A DNA stretch of 64,000 nt from Streptomyces alfalfae (GTDB taxonomy: Bacteria; Actinomycetota; Actinomycetes; Streptomycetales; Streptomycetaceae), in the NCBI RefSeq assembly GCF_004127445.1, contig NZ_QEXM01000037.1:62001-126000 (forward strand). The letters are read 5' to 3'. Shown piece after piece: positions 26,322 to 35,164 of the stretch (positions within the stretch are counted from its first letter, which is position 1; the number at the start of each line of letters is the position of its first letter). Made by a program: the position numbers and the translations under genes. Below the pieces are notes generated by a model. That model was not told the DNA's origin. It was given only the letters and a program-made list of their open reading frames with translations, and did not search any database.

Positions 26322-29249
26322 CTAGGGACGCGTCGCGCGCTCCAGTTCGAGCAGGGCGGAGTAGTACTCCCGTCCCGTCGCGTGGTCCATGCCGATCTCA
26401 CACATACGGTTCGCCGAGAGATGCGCCTCGAAGCGGAGGCCCGCGACCTCCGCGGCCTCCTTGCGCGTGGCCGACTCGGTCAGCTCCTTGTGGAGCATGC
26501 CGCGGTCGCCCGCGAAGGCGCAGCACCCCGCGTCGTCCGGGACGGTCACGTCGTCCGCGCACGCCTCGGCGACGGCGCGCAGCTGCGCCTCGTCGCCGAG
26601 ATGCTGCATCGAGCAGGTGGGGTGGAGGACGGCGGAGCCGATCCTGCGGCGCACGGTCAGGTGGGGGAGCAGTTCGTCGGCGGCCCAGACGATCGAGTCG
26701 AGAACGGTCAACTCGTGGTGGAGCGCGCGGTTCTCGGCGGTCAGATACGGCACCACCTCGTGCGCGATGCCGAGCGTGCACGACGAGGCGTCGACGACCA
26801 GCGGCAGCCGGCCGCCCGCGGTCCAGCCCCAGGCGGCCTCGACGATGCGGTTGGCCATGAGCCGGTTGCCGGCCTCGTAGCCCTTGGAGTGCCAGATCGT
26901 CGCGCAGCACGTGCCCGCGACGTCCTCCGGGATCCAGACCGGCCTGCCGGCGCGCGAGGACACGGCGACGACGGCTTCGGGAAGTGAGGGCAGGGAGTGG
27001 CCGTCGGGGCCGGCGAAGATGCGGTTGACGCACGCCGGGTAGTAGACGGCCGACGCCCCCGCGCGCGTGGTACGCGGCAGCTTGCGTGCGGCGGCCCCGG
27101 GAATCTGCGGCAGCCACTCCGGGACGAGGTCGGGGCGGACCGCCTTGCGGGCCGTACGCGTCACCGCGGTGAGCAGCCGGTCGCTGATGCGGTCCGCGGC
27201 GGCCACGGCGAGCCGCGCGGAGGCCTCGACGGCCTTGAAGTTCTTCGCGGCCAGCGCGGCGAGCCGCTCCTCTCGGGGCGAGTGCCGAGCGTGCCGGAAG
27301 TCCTTCATCAGGGCGCCGGTGTCGATGCCGACCGGGCAGGCCAGCTTGCAGGTCGAGTCGCCCGCACAGGTGTCGACGGCGTCATAGCCGTACGCCTCGA
27401 CGAGGCCGTCCTCCACGGGGGAACCCGCCTCCTGGCGCATCATCTCCCGGCGCAGCACGATGCGCTGGCGCGGCGTCGTGGTGAGGTCCTCGCTCGGGCA
27501 GGTCGGTTCGCAGAAGCCGCACTCGATGCACGGGTCCGCGATGAGCTCCACCTTGGGGATGGTCTTCAGGCCGCGCAGATGCGCCTTCGGGTCGCGATCG
27601 AGGACGACGCGCGGGGCGAGGACCCCGTCGGGGTCGATGACCTGCTTGGTGCGCCACATCAACTCGGTGGCCTTCGGCCCCCATTCGAGCTCCAGGAACG
27701 GCGCGATGTTGCGGCCGGTGGCGTGCTCGGCCTTGAGGGAGCCGTCGAACCGCTCCACGGTCAGCCGGCAGAACTCGTCCATGAAGGCGGCGTAGCGGTC
27801 CACGTCCGACGGCAGGCCCGCGTCGAAGGCGAGCAGGAAGTGCAGGTTGCCGTGGGCCGCGTGGCCCGCGACGGCGGTGTCGAAGCCGTGCCGTGTCTGC
27901 AGCTCCAGAAGGGCCTCGCAGGCCTCCGCGAGCCGTCCCGGCGGCACCGCGAAGTCCTCCGTGATCAGGGTCGTCCCCGAGGGGCGGGAACCGCCGACGG
28001 CGGTGACGAAGGCTTTGCGCGCCTTCCAGTAGCCGCCGATGGTCTTGGCGTCGCGCGTGAACGTGTTCGTCACGGAAGGCACGGGCGCCACCAGTTCGAG
28101 ACCTTCCAGGGCCTTGGCCGCCGAGGCCTCGTACGCCTCGCACGTCGTCTCGTCCGGGGCGCGGAACTCCACCAGGAGCGCGGTCGTCGACTGCGGCAGC
28201 TCGGCCCAGTCGGCGGGCACCCCCTGCACGCTGACCGAGGCCCGCAGGGTGTTGCCGTCCATCAGCTCGACGGCGAGCGCGCCCGCGGCGTTGAACACCG
28301 GCACCGCCGCGGCGGCCGCGGTGAGAGAGGGGAAGAAGAGCAGGGCGGTGGTCGTGTACCGGTCCAGCGGAAGCGTGTCGAAGACGATCTCCGAGATGAA
28401 GCCGAAGGTGCCTTGGGAGCCGACCATCAGGCCGCGCAGGATCTCCACGGGCGTCGAGCCGTCGAGGAAGGCGTCCAGGCGGTAGCCGTTGGTGTTCTTG
28501 AGCTGGTACTTGGCACGGATACGGGCCACGAGGTCGGCGTCCGCCTCGATCTCCCGTTTGATCGCGAGGAGGCCCTCGCACAGGGCGGGCTCGGCGTGTG
28601 CCAGGGCCTCCTCGGCGTCCGGGGCGGCCGTGTCCACGACCGTGCCCGAGGGCAGGACGAACGTCAGCGAGGCGACCGTGCGGTAGGAGTTGCGGGTGGT
28701 GCCCGCCGTCATGCCCGACGCGTTGTTCGCGACGACACCGCCGAGGGTGCAGGCGATGGCGCTCGCGGGGTCGGGGCCGAGGACCCGGCCGGACCGGGCG
28801 AGCGTGGTGTTGGCGCGCACCACCGTCGTGCCGGGGCGCACGCGGGCCCGCTCGCCCCCGCCGAGCACCTCGATGCCGGACCAGTGCTTGCGGACGTCGA
28901 CCAGGATGTCCTCGCCCTGCGCCTGACCGTTCAGCGAGGTTCCCGCCGCGCGGAAGACGACCTCGCGGCCCTTGCCGTGCGCGTACGAGAGGACCGCCGA
29001 CACGTCGTCGATGTCCTCGGGGACGACCACGACCTGCGGCAGGAAGCGGTACGGGCTCGCGTCCGATGCGTACTTCACCAGGTCGGAGACCTTGGTCAGG
29101 ACCTTGTCCGCGCCGAGCAGCGCGATCAGCTCGGAGCGCAGCGGCTCGGGGGTGCCGGCGGCCCGCCCGTCCGGCACGCGGTCGGCCGCCGGGCCTTTCT
29201 CGCGCGTCGTGGGGCGCAGGGTGTCCGGCTCGGGCTCCAGCAGCGGCAT
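26322..29249 (-). CDS. FAD-linked oxidase fused to Fe-S (GlcD-GlcF-like) dehydrogenase
   Basis: A 975-residue fusion. The N-terminal half is an FAD_binding_4/FAD-oxidase C domain of the vanillyl-alcohol-oxidase type (VVVPEDIDDVSAVLSYAH, RAAGTSLNGQAQGEDILVD). A 4Fe-4S cluster motif CIECGFCEPTCP follows at about 571, and a second cysteine cluster CAGDSTCKLACP at about 626. The C-terminal part contains CCG-type cysteine repeats (CCATIWHSKG, DAGCCAFAGD) as in GlcF and heterodisulfide reductase. This is the architecture of D-lactate or glycolate dehydrogenases that pass electrons to the respiratory chain. A MarR gene lies 49 bases upstream on the same strand and may control it. Confidence 0.88.
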   Translation of the reverse strand: MPLLEPEPDTLRPTTREKGPAADRVPDGRAAGTPEPLRSELIALLGADKVLTKVSDLVKYASDASPYRFLPQVVVVPEDIDDVSAVLSYAHGKGREVVFRAAGTSLNGQAQGEDILVDVRKHWSGIEVLGGGERARVRPGTTVVRANTTLARSGRVLGPDPASAIACTLGGVVANNASGMTAGTTRNSYRTVASLTFVLPSGTVVDTAAPDAEEALAHAEPALCEGLLAIKREIEADADLVARIRAKYQLKNTNGYRLDAFLDGSTPVEILRGLMVGSQGTFGFISEIVFDTLPLDRYTTTALLFFPSLTAAAAAVPVFNAAGALAVELMDGNTLRASVSVQGVPADWAELPQSTTALLVEFRAPDETTCEAYEASAAKALEGLELVAPVPSVTNTFTRDAKTIGGYWKARKAFVTAVGGSRPSGTTLITEDFAVPPGRLAEACEALLELQTRHGFDTAVAGHAAHGNLHFLLAFDAGLPSDVDRYAAFMDEFCRLTVERFDGSLKAEHATGRNIAPFLELEWGPKATELMWRTKQVIDPDGVLAPRVVLDRDPKAHLRGLKTIPKVELIADPCIECGFCEPTCPSEDLTTTPRQRIVLRREMMRQEAGSPVEDGLVEAYGYDAVDTCAGDSTCKLACPVGIDTGALMKDFRHARHSPREERLAALAAKNFKAVEASARLAVAAADRISDRLLTAVTRTARKAVRPDLVPEWLPQIPGAAARKLPRTTRAGASAVYYPACVNRIFAGPDGHSLPSLPEAVVAVSSRAGRPVWIPEDVAGTCCATIWHSKGYEAGNRLMANRIVEAAWGWTAGGRLPLVVDASSCTLGIAHEVVPYLTAENRALHHELTVLDSIVWAADELLPHLTVRRRIGSAVLHPTCSMQHLGDEAQLRAVAEACADDVTVPDDAGCCAFAGDRGMLHKELTESATRKEAAEVAGLRFEAHLSANRMCEIGMDHATGREYYSALLELERATRP

Positions 29250-29298
29250 GGCTCTCCTCGGCGGTGGCGGTGGTTCCGCGGGCTGCGGTCCGGACGTG

Positions 29299-29742
29299 TC
29301 AGCGGCGCCGGTCGTCCGGGACGTCGAACAGCGCGTTCAGCAGAGTGCCCAGCTGCGCCCGCTGCTCGGTGTCCAATGGAGCCAGGATGTCCTCCGCGGC
29401 GGCCCGGCGCGCGCGGCGCAGCTCCCCGAGGGCCTTGAGGCCGGCGTCGGTGAGCTCGATGCGGATCACCCTGCGGTTGGTGGGATCGGGCACACGGCGC
29501 ACCAGCTCGCCCGTCTCCAGACCGTCGACCAGGGTGGTCACGGCGCGGGGGACCACTTCCAGGTGCTCGGCGAGATCGGCCATGCGGGGCGGCGTCTCGT
29601 AGTGCGCGAGGGTGCGCAGCAGGCGGGACTGCGCGGGAGTGATGCCGACCGGCACCAGATGGCGCTTCTGTATCCGCTGCAGTCTGCGGGTCAGCCGCAG
29701 CAGCTGTTCCGCGAGCAGGCCGTCGGGATCCGGGGTCTTCAT
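29299..29742 (-). CDS. MarR family transcriptional regulator
   Basis: A 147-residue MarR protein. The winged helix is visible as ITPAQSRLLRTLAHYETPPR, then MADLAEHLEVVPRAVTTLVDGLE (recognition helix) and the wing RRVPDPTNRRVIRIELT. Start is the ATG at 29742. It is divergent from an ABC exporter gene and sits directly upstream of the FAD/Fe-S dehydrogenase. MarR/ABC divergent pairs commonly serve in drug or metabolite efflux, with the regulator repressing the exporter until ligand binds. Confidence 0.88.
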   Translation of the reverse strand: MKTPDPDGLLAEQLLRLTRRLQRIQKRHLVPVGITPAQSRLLRTLAHYETPPRMADLAEHLEVVPRAVTTLVDGLETGELVRRVPDPTNRRVIRIELTDAGLKALGELRRARRAAAEDILAPLDTEQRAQLGTLLNALFDVPDDRRR

Positions 29743-29857
29743 GCGGGAACTTTACCAGGACCTTGTACATTGTGAGTGTAGGTAACAGTGAGCTACGCTC
29801 TCCGAGTCACCGTCGGTCACGTCTGCCGGCCGTCCGGCCAGCGTCCGAAAGGAGCCC
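29743..29857. promoter_or_regulatory. marR / ABC exporter divergent promoter region
   Basis: An AT-richer patch (TTTACC...TTGTACATTGTGAGTG...GGTAAC, about 29750-29787) stands out from the GC background. TTACC and GGTAA form widely spaced arms around TTGTACATTGTG. This is where promoters for both genes and the MarR site should lie, but I cannot define the operator exactly. Confidence 0.45.
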
Positions 29858-31663
29858 ATGCGCCACGACGAACCCACCTGGACGCCGCCACCCAAGGCCC
29901 CCGGCCAGGAACCGCCGCGCCAGATGCGCCGCATCCTCCGCCTCTTCCGTCCCTACCGCGGCCGCCTCGCGCTCGTGGGCCTGCTGGTCTGCGCCGCGTC
30001 CCTGGTCTCGGTCGCCACGCCCTTCCTGCTCAAAGAGATCCTCGACACCGCCATCCCGCAGGGGCGCACGGGCCTGCTGAGCCTGCTCGCGCTCGGCATG
30101 ATCCTCAGCGCGGTGGTCACCAGCGTCTTCGGCGTGCTGCAGACCCTGATCAGCACGTCCGTGGGGCAGCGGGTGATGCACGACCTGCGCACCGCGGTCT
30201 ACGGCCGGCTGCAGAGCATGTCTCTCGCCTTCTTCACCCGCACCCGCACGGGTGAGGTCCAGTCCCGGATAGCCAACGACATCGGCGGCATGCAGGCGAC
30301 CGTCACGTCCACCGCGACGTCCCTGGTGTCGAACCTGACGAGCGTGATCGCCACGATCGTCGCCATGCTCGCCCTCGACTGGCGGCTGACGGTCGTCTCG
30401 CTGCTGCTGCTCCCGGTCTTCGTGTGGATCAGCCGCCGCGTCGGCCGCGAGCGCAAGAAGATCGCGACGCAGCGCCAGAAGCAGATGGCCGCGATGGCGG
30501 CGACGGTCACCGAGTCGCTCTCCGTGAGCGGCATCGTCCTCGGCCGCACGATGGGCCGGGCCGACTCGCTCACCGAGTCCTTCGCCGGTGAGTCCGAGCG
30601 TCTCGTCGACCTGGAGATCCGCTCGAACATGGCGGGCCGCTGGCGGATGGCCGTCATCTCGATCGTGATGGCCGCCATGCCCGCCGTCATCTACTGGAGC
30701 GCCGGTCTCGCCTTCCAGATGGGCGGCCCGACGGTCTCCATCGGCACGCTCGTCGCCTTCGTCTCGCTCCAGCAGGGCCTGTTCCGGCCGACCGTGAGCC
30801 TGCTCTCCACCGGGGTGCAGATCCAGACCTCGCTCGCGCTCTTCCAGCGCATCTTCGAGTACCTCGACCTGGACGTCGACATCACCGAGCCCGAGAACCC
30901 CGTCCGTCTGGACCGGATCAAGGGCGAGGTGCGCTTCGAGGACGTCGAGTTCCGCTACGACGAGAAGTCGGCGCCCACCCTCCAGGGCATCGACGTGACC
31001 ATACCCGCCGGCGGCAGCCTGGCCGTGGTCGGTCCGACCGGCTCGGGGAAGTCCACTCTGAGCCACCTCGTGCCCCGGTTGTACGACGTCACGGGCGGCC
31101 GGGTCACCCTCGACGGGGTCGACGTGCGGGACCTGGACTTCGACACCCTGGCCCGCGCGGTCGGCGTGGTCTCCCAGGAGACGTATCTCTTCCACGCCTC
31201 GGTCGCCGACAACCTCCGCTTCGCCAAGCCCGACGCCACGGACGAGGAACTGGCGGCCGCCGCCCGTGCCGCGCAGATCCACGACCACATCGCGTCCCTG
31301 CCCGACGGGTACGACACCGTGGTCGGCGAGCGCGGCCACCGCTTCTCGGGCGGTGAGAAGCAGCGGCTCGCCATTGCCCGCACCATCCTGCGCGATCCGC
31401 CGGTCCTCATCCTCGACGAGGCCACCAGCGCGCTGGACACGCGTACGGAGCGGGCGGTGCAGGAGGCCATCGACGCCCTCTCCGCCGACCGCACCACTGT
31501 GACCATCGCCCACCGGCTCTCCACCGTCCGCGGCGCCGACCAGATCGTCGTCCTGGACGGCGGGCGCACGGCCGAACGGGGTACGCACGAGGAACTGATG
31601 GAGCGCGACGGTCGTTACGCCGCCCTCGTCCGCCGGGACGCCCAACTGGAGCCCGCGACATGA
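29858..31663 (+). CDS. ABC exporter, ATPase and permease fused (MsbA/LmrA type)
   Basis: A 601-residue half-transporter likely to act as a homodimer, because its ATPase domain is complete: Walker A GPTGSGKST (about 389), Q-loop SQETYLF, signature FSGGEKQRLAIAR (about 495), Walker B LILDEATSALD and switch histidine AHRLST. This contrasts with the degenerate ABC pairs elsewhere in the window. Six membrane helices occupy about residues 30-320. The divergent MarR gene suggests inducible efflux of a toxic compound. Start is the ATG at 29858 with GAAAGGAG upstream. Confidence 0.92.
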   Translation: MRHDEPTWTPPPKAPGQEPPRQMRRILRLFRPYRGRLALVGLLVCAASLVSVATPFLLKEILDTAIPQGRTGLLSLLALGMILSAVVTSVFGVLQTLISTSVGQRVMHDLRTAVYGRLQSMSLAFFTRTRTGEVQSRIANDIGGMQATVTSTATSLVSNLTSVIATIVAMLALDWRLTVVSLLLLPVFVWISRRVGRERKKIATQRQKQMAAMAATVTESLSVSGIVLGRTMGRADSLTESFAGESERLVDLEIRSNMAGRWRMAVISIVMAAMPAVIYWSAGLAFQMGGPTVSIGTLVAFVSLQQGLFRPTVSLLSTGVQIQTSLALFQRIFEYLDLDVDITEPENPVRLDRIKGEVRFEDVEFRYDEKSAPTLQGIDVTIPAGGSLAVVGPTGSGKSTLSHLVPRLYDVTGGRVTLDGVDVRDLDFDTLARAVGVVSQETYLFHASVADNLRFAKPDATDEELAAAARAAQIHDHIASLPDGYDTVVGERGHRFSGGEKQRLAIARTILRDPPVLILDEATSALDTRTERAVQEAIDALSADRTTVTIAHRLSTVRGADQIVVLDGGRTAERGTHEELMERDGRYAALVRRDAQLEPAT

Positions 31664-31706
31664 AGATATGCAGAGAATGCCCCCATTTGCGGGGTAACGT
31701 TCCGAC

Positions 31707-32555
31707 ATGCAGACCAAGACTCCGCGCTGGGGCACACGGGGCACGAGACGGGGCAGGACTCGACTGGCGCGCCGGGGGCGCATCGCCCTGATCGCGGGCG
31801 GAGCCGTTGTGGCGGCCACCGCCGTCGCCGTGGCGGTCCCACTGCTGCTGCCGGACGACGACGCACGGCCCGAGACCCTGACCATCCCGGAGGGCTGGCG
31901 GGCGGGACAGGTGTACAAGGCGGTGGACGAGGCCCTGCGTGTGCCGGCGGGGACCACGCAGCGGGCGGTGCCCGAGGCCGGGCTCAAGCTTCCCGTCGAG
32001 GCGGGCGGCAATCCCGAGGGCTACCTCTTCCCGGCGACCTATCCGCTGAGTTCCCGGTCGACCCCGGCTTCCGTGCTCTCGTACATGGTGAACACGGCGA
32101 ACCAGAAGTACGGCCGCGGCAGCGTCACGGCGGGCGCCGACCGCAACGCGATGAGCGTCTACCAGACGGTCACGATCGCCAGCATGATCGAGGCGGAAGC
32201 GGGCTCCGAGCGGGAGATGGGCAAGGTGGCCCGCGTCATCTACAACCGTCTTGACCAGGGAATGCCCCTGCAGATGGACTCCACCGTCAACTATGCGCTC
32301 AACCGCTCCACGCTGATCACCAGCGACCGCGACACGAAGGTCGACAGTCCCTACAACACCTATGCGCGCATGGGCCTGCCGCCCACGCCGATCGGCAATC
32401 CGAGTGACGAGGCGTTGCGGGCCGCGGCTCGCCCACCGGCCGGGGACTGGCTGTACTTCGTGACGGTGAAGCCGGGCGACACGCGCTTCACGGCGAACTA
32501 CGAGGAGCACCAGCGGAACGTGAGGGAGTTCAACGAGGTGAGCAAGCGGAGCTGA
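31707..32555 (+). CDS. MltG-like endolytic transglycosylase (short form)
   Basis: A 282-residue protein with a basic cytoplasmic tail, one membrane segment (about 27-48) and an extracytoplasmic YceG/MltG domain. Conserved pieces are GNPEGYLFPATY, IASMIEAEAG with the probable catalytic glutamate E162, LQMDSTVNYAL, and SPYNTYARMGLPPTPIGNPS. MltG cleaves nascent glycan strands near the membrane. The protein is shorter than the usual MltG, with only a very short region where the LysM-like subdomain would be, so it is probably a second paralogue in the genome. It follows the ABC exporter by 43 bases. Confidence 0.85.
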   Translation: MQTKTPRWGTRGTRRGRTRLARRGRIALIAGGAVVAATAVAVAVPLLLPDDDARPETLTIPEGWRAGQVYKAVDEALRVPAGTTQRAVPEAGLKLPVEAGGNPEGYLFPATYPLSSRSTPASVLSYMVNTANQKYGRGSVTAGADRNAMSVYQTVTIASMIEAEAGSEREMGKVARVIYNRLDQGMPLQMDSTVNYALNRSTLITSDRDTKVDSPYNTYARMGLPPTPIGNPSDEALRAAARPPAGDWLYFVTVKPGDTRFTANYEEHQRNVREFNEVSKRS

Positions 32556-32625
32556 CGGCAGGACCGTCGCGGCCACAGGCCAAAATCACTGGCGGGCCCG
32601 TGTCCGGAGGGACCACCATGGGCGC

Positions 32626-33186
32626 ATGAGTGACCCAGCGGCACGATGGAGCCAGGCGAGTGTCTTCCCCGACATGTGGGCCGACCCGGACGAGGACCCC
32701 CGTGAGAACGCCGGAGGGACCCCGGACGGCGAGTTGGCGACACTGCTGGACTTCCTGGCCAACTACCGGCTGACCCTGCGGATGAAGTGCGAGGGGCTGG
32801 ACGCCGAGCAGTTGGCGCGCAGGTCGGTCCCGCCGTCGACCATGTCGTTGCTGGGCCTGGTCCGGCACCTCGTCGAGGTGGAGCGGGACTGGCGCAACTG
32901 GGTGACCGTCGGCGACCCGGTGCCGAAGCTGTACGGCGAGAAGGACGCGGACTTCGACGGAGCCGTCGCCGACCCCGCCGAGGTCGACGCCGCGTTCGCC
33001 GCCCTGGAGCGTGAGCAGGCCGCGACCGACGCGGCGCTGGCCGAGCACCAGGACCTGGGCGAACGCGTCGGCAGGGAGCGGGTCGCCGTACGTGAGCTGA
33101 TGGTGCACAGGATCGAGGAGTACGCCCGCCACTGCGGCCACGCCGACCTGCTGCGGGAGTGCGTCGACGGACGGGTCGGCCAGTAG
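32626..33186 (+). CDS. DinB family protein (DUF664)
   Basis: A 186-residue four-helix-bundle protein of the DinB/DUF664 group. Metal-ligand histidines are in LLGLVRHLVEVERDW and VHRIEEYARHCGHADLLRE. Actinobacterial relatives include mycothiol- or bacillithiol-dependent S-transferases, but many members are uncharacterised. The start ATG overlaps the stop of a three-codon frame (ATG GGC GCA TGA, 32618-32629) that has its own GGAGGG site. Confidence 0.82.
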   Translation: MSDPAARWSQASVFPDMWADPDEDPRENAGGTPDGELATLLDFLANYRLTLRMKCEGLDAEQLARRSVPPSTMSLLGLVRHLVEVERDWRNWVTVGDPVPKLYGEKDADFDGAVADPAEVDAAFAALEREQAATDAALAEHQDLGERVGRERVAVRELMVHRIEEYARHCGHADLLRECVDGRVGQ

Positions 33187-33241
33187 GCCCGGCCCAGGTC
33201 ATCGCAGGCCGCCTCCGGCATCTCGGACCGCCCCTGGCGCC

Positions 33242-34351
33242 TCAGACGACCGCCCTCGCCCCCGAAAGCAGCCGCTGGATGTCGCGTACGGCGGCTCGGC
33301 CCGCCCGGTTGGCGCCGATCGTGCTGGCCGAGGGGCCGTAGCCGACCAGGTGGACGCGGGGATCGGCGGCGGCCCGTGTGCCCTCCATGCGGATGCCACC
33401 GCCGGGCTCGCGCAGGCGCAGCGGCGCCAGGTGGTCGATCGCCGCGCGGAAGCCCGTCGCCCAGAGGATGACGTCCGCGTCGACCCGGCGCCCGTCGTCC
33501 CACGCGACGCCGGTCGGCGTGACGCGGTCGAACATCGGCAGCCGGTCGAGGACCCCGGCGGCCCGCGCCTCGCGGATCGCGTCGTTCACCGGGAGGCCGG
33601 TCACCGACACCACGCTGCGTGGCGGCAGTCCCTGGCGTACGCGCTCCTCGACCATGGCGACGGCCGAGCGGCCCCAGTTCTCGTCGAAGGGACCCTCACG
33701 GAAGACCGGTGGACGCCGGGTGACCCAGGTGGTCTCCGCCGCCAGGGGAGCGATCTCCATCAGGTGCTGGGTGCCTGACGCGCCACCGCCGACGACGATC
33801 ACCCGCTGTCCGGCGAAGGCCTCGGGCCCCGGATAGACGGCGGTGTGCAACTGGCGTCCACGGAACGTCTCCTGGCCCGGGTAGCGGGGCCAGAACGGCC
33901 GGTCCCACGTGCCCGTGGCGTTGATCAGCGCACGCGTCGTCCAGGAGCCCGCCGAGGTTTCCACGAGCAGCCGCCCGCCGTCGCCCTCCCGCACGGCGTC
34001 GACATTGACGGGACGCCGTATCCGCAGGTCGAAGCGGTCCTCGTAGGCCGTGAAGTACTCCCCGATGACCTCGGAGGACGCTCGCGTGGGGTCGGCGCCG
34101 GTCAGCTCCATGCCGGGCAGGGCGTGCATACCGTGCACCTTGCCGTACGTGAGAGAAGGCCACCGGAACTGCCATGCGCCGCCGGGCCGTGGCGCGTGGT
34201 CGAGGACCACGAAGTCCCGGCCGGGTTCGAGGCCCGCCCGCCGCAGGTGGTAGGCGGCGGACAGGCCCGCCTGCCCGGCGCCGATGACGACGACGTCGAC
34301 CTCGTGCGCAGCCGCGCCGCCCGCTGCTTCTCGTACCCCGATGTCGTTCAC
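33242..34351 (-). CDS. Flavin-containing monooxygenase-like NAD(P)/FAD oxidoreductase
   Basis: A 369-residue FMO/CzcO-type flavoprotein starting at a GTG (34351; protein VNDIGVREAAGG). The FAD motif VVIGAGQAGLSAAYHLRRAG is near the N-terminus and the NADPH motif VVGGGASGTQHL is central. A degenerate FMO fingerprint lies between them, and ILWATGFRAAI is the C-terminal ATG motif. Members insert oxygen into N or S compounds or into ketones. The frame upstream of 34351 stays open across the divergent yjbQ gene but is antisense shadow. Confidence 0.85.
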   Translation of the reverse strand: MNDIGVREAAGGAAAHEVDVVVIGAGQAGLSAAYHLRRAGLEPGRDFVVLDHAPRPGGAWQFRWPSLTYGKVHGMHALPGMELTGADPTRASSEVIGEYFTAYEDRFDLRIRRPVNVDAVREGDGGRLLVETSAGSWTTRALINATGTWDRPFWPRYPGQETFRGRQLHTAVYPGPEAFAGQRVIVVGGGASGTQHLMEIAPLAAETTWVTRRPPVFREGPFDENWGRSAVAMVEERVRQGLPPRSVVSVTGLPVNDAIREARAAGVLDRLPMFDRVTPTGVAWDDGRRVDADVILWATGFRAAIDHLAPLRLREPGGGIRMEGTRAAADPRVHLVGYGPSASTIGANRAGRAAVRDIQRLLSGARAVV

Positions 34352-34441
34352 GTTTCTACTAACTCGCCGGTGTGGCCGGATCTTCCCGGAGCGGGCGTTC
34401 CGTATCGCTGGAGGGGAGGCCGGGTGGGGGAGAATGGGGCC

Positions 34442-34864
34442 ATGTCCGATGTGTTCACCACCCGAGTCCTCCGGGTCACCACCGGCTCCACCGAGACGGT
34501 CCATGACCTGACCCGTGACTGCGAGGCCTTCCTGAGCGAGGTCGCGGCCGGCCGCGACGGTCTCCTGAACCTCTTCGTGCCGCACGCGACGGCGGGCGTC
34601 GCGGTCCTGGAGACCGGCGCCGGCAGCGACGACGACCTCCTCGCCGCGCTGCACACCCTGCTCCCGGCCGACGACCGCTGGCAGCACCGCCACGGCAGCC
34701 CCGGTCATGGCCGCGACCACGTCCTGCCCGCGCTCGTTCCGCCGCACGCGACGTTGCCGGTGGTCGGCGGGAGGCTGGAGCTCGGAACGTGGCAGTCGGT
34801 GTGCCTCGTGGACACGAACGTGGACAACCCCGACCGGAAGGTCCGGCTCAGCTTCCTCGGCTGA
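34442..34864 (+). CDS. YjbQ family protein (UPF0047)
   Basis: A 140-residue beta-sandwich protein of the YjbQ/UPF0047 family, with the conserved LLNLFVPHATAGVAVLE, DDLLAALHTLLP and HGRDHVLPALVPPHATLPVV segments. Its histidines form the family's putative metal/phosphate site. Members show weak thiamin phosphate synthase activity, but the true function is open. It is divergent from the monooxygenase gene with a 90-base gap. Confidence 0.88.
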   Translation: MSDVFTTRVLRVTTGSTETVHDLTRDCEAFLSEVAAGRDGLLNLFVPHATAGVAVLETGAGSDDDLLAALHTLLPADDRWQHRHGSPGHGRDHVLPALVPPHATLPVVGGRLELGTWQSVCLVDTNVDNPDRKVRLSFLG

Positions 34865-35098
34865 GCCCGCCCCCGCCGAGCCGGCTGCCGAAGGCGCGGG
34901 CCTGGGCTCGCCATCGATCCCGTCCGCTGCGCGCGGCGCCGACGTGAGCGCCTCGGTTGGAGGCGACTCGCGCGGATGGCCCACTCAGCGCTCCAGGCCG
35001 TGCGGGGCGGAGGGGCCACCGCTCCATGGTCATAAGTCATGCATAGGTGGCCTCATAAGCTCGCCTTATGGGGTCATAACCCGGACCCGGCTACTGAC
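34865..35098. promoter_or_regulatory. Intergenic region with CATAAG dyad upstream of fprA
   Basis: No gene seen. An inverted repeat CATAAG-CTCGC-CTTATG lies at 35054-35070. TCATAA recurs at 35032-35037, 35053-35058 and 35073-35078, giving three evenly placed copies about 20 bases apart. This is distinctly AT-richer than the surroundings and looks like an operator or promoter array. Confidence 0.5.
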
Positions 35099-35128
35099 TT
35101 AGGTTTGCCTTAGTTTAGGCTTACGGTG
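35099..35128. promoter_or_regulatory. Overlapping iron-box-like sites (DtxR/IdeR/DmdR type)
   Basis: TTAGGTTTGCCTTAGTTTA (35099-35117) and TTAGTTTAGGCTTACGGTG (35110-35128) each match 13 of 19 positions of the canonical TTAGGTTAGGCTAACCTAA iron box as I recall it. They overlap by eight bases, as in tandem DtxR-family operators. They end 36 bases before the fprA start codon. Confidence 0.6.
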
Positions 35129-35164
35129 CGTAACCCACCGCAACCGCTCGAAGGGAACCTGAAC

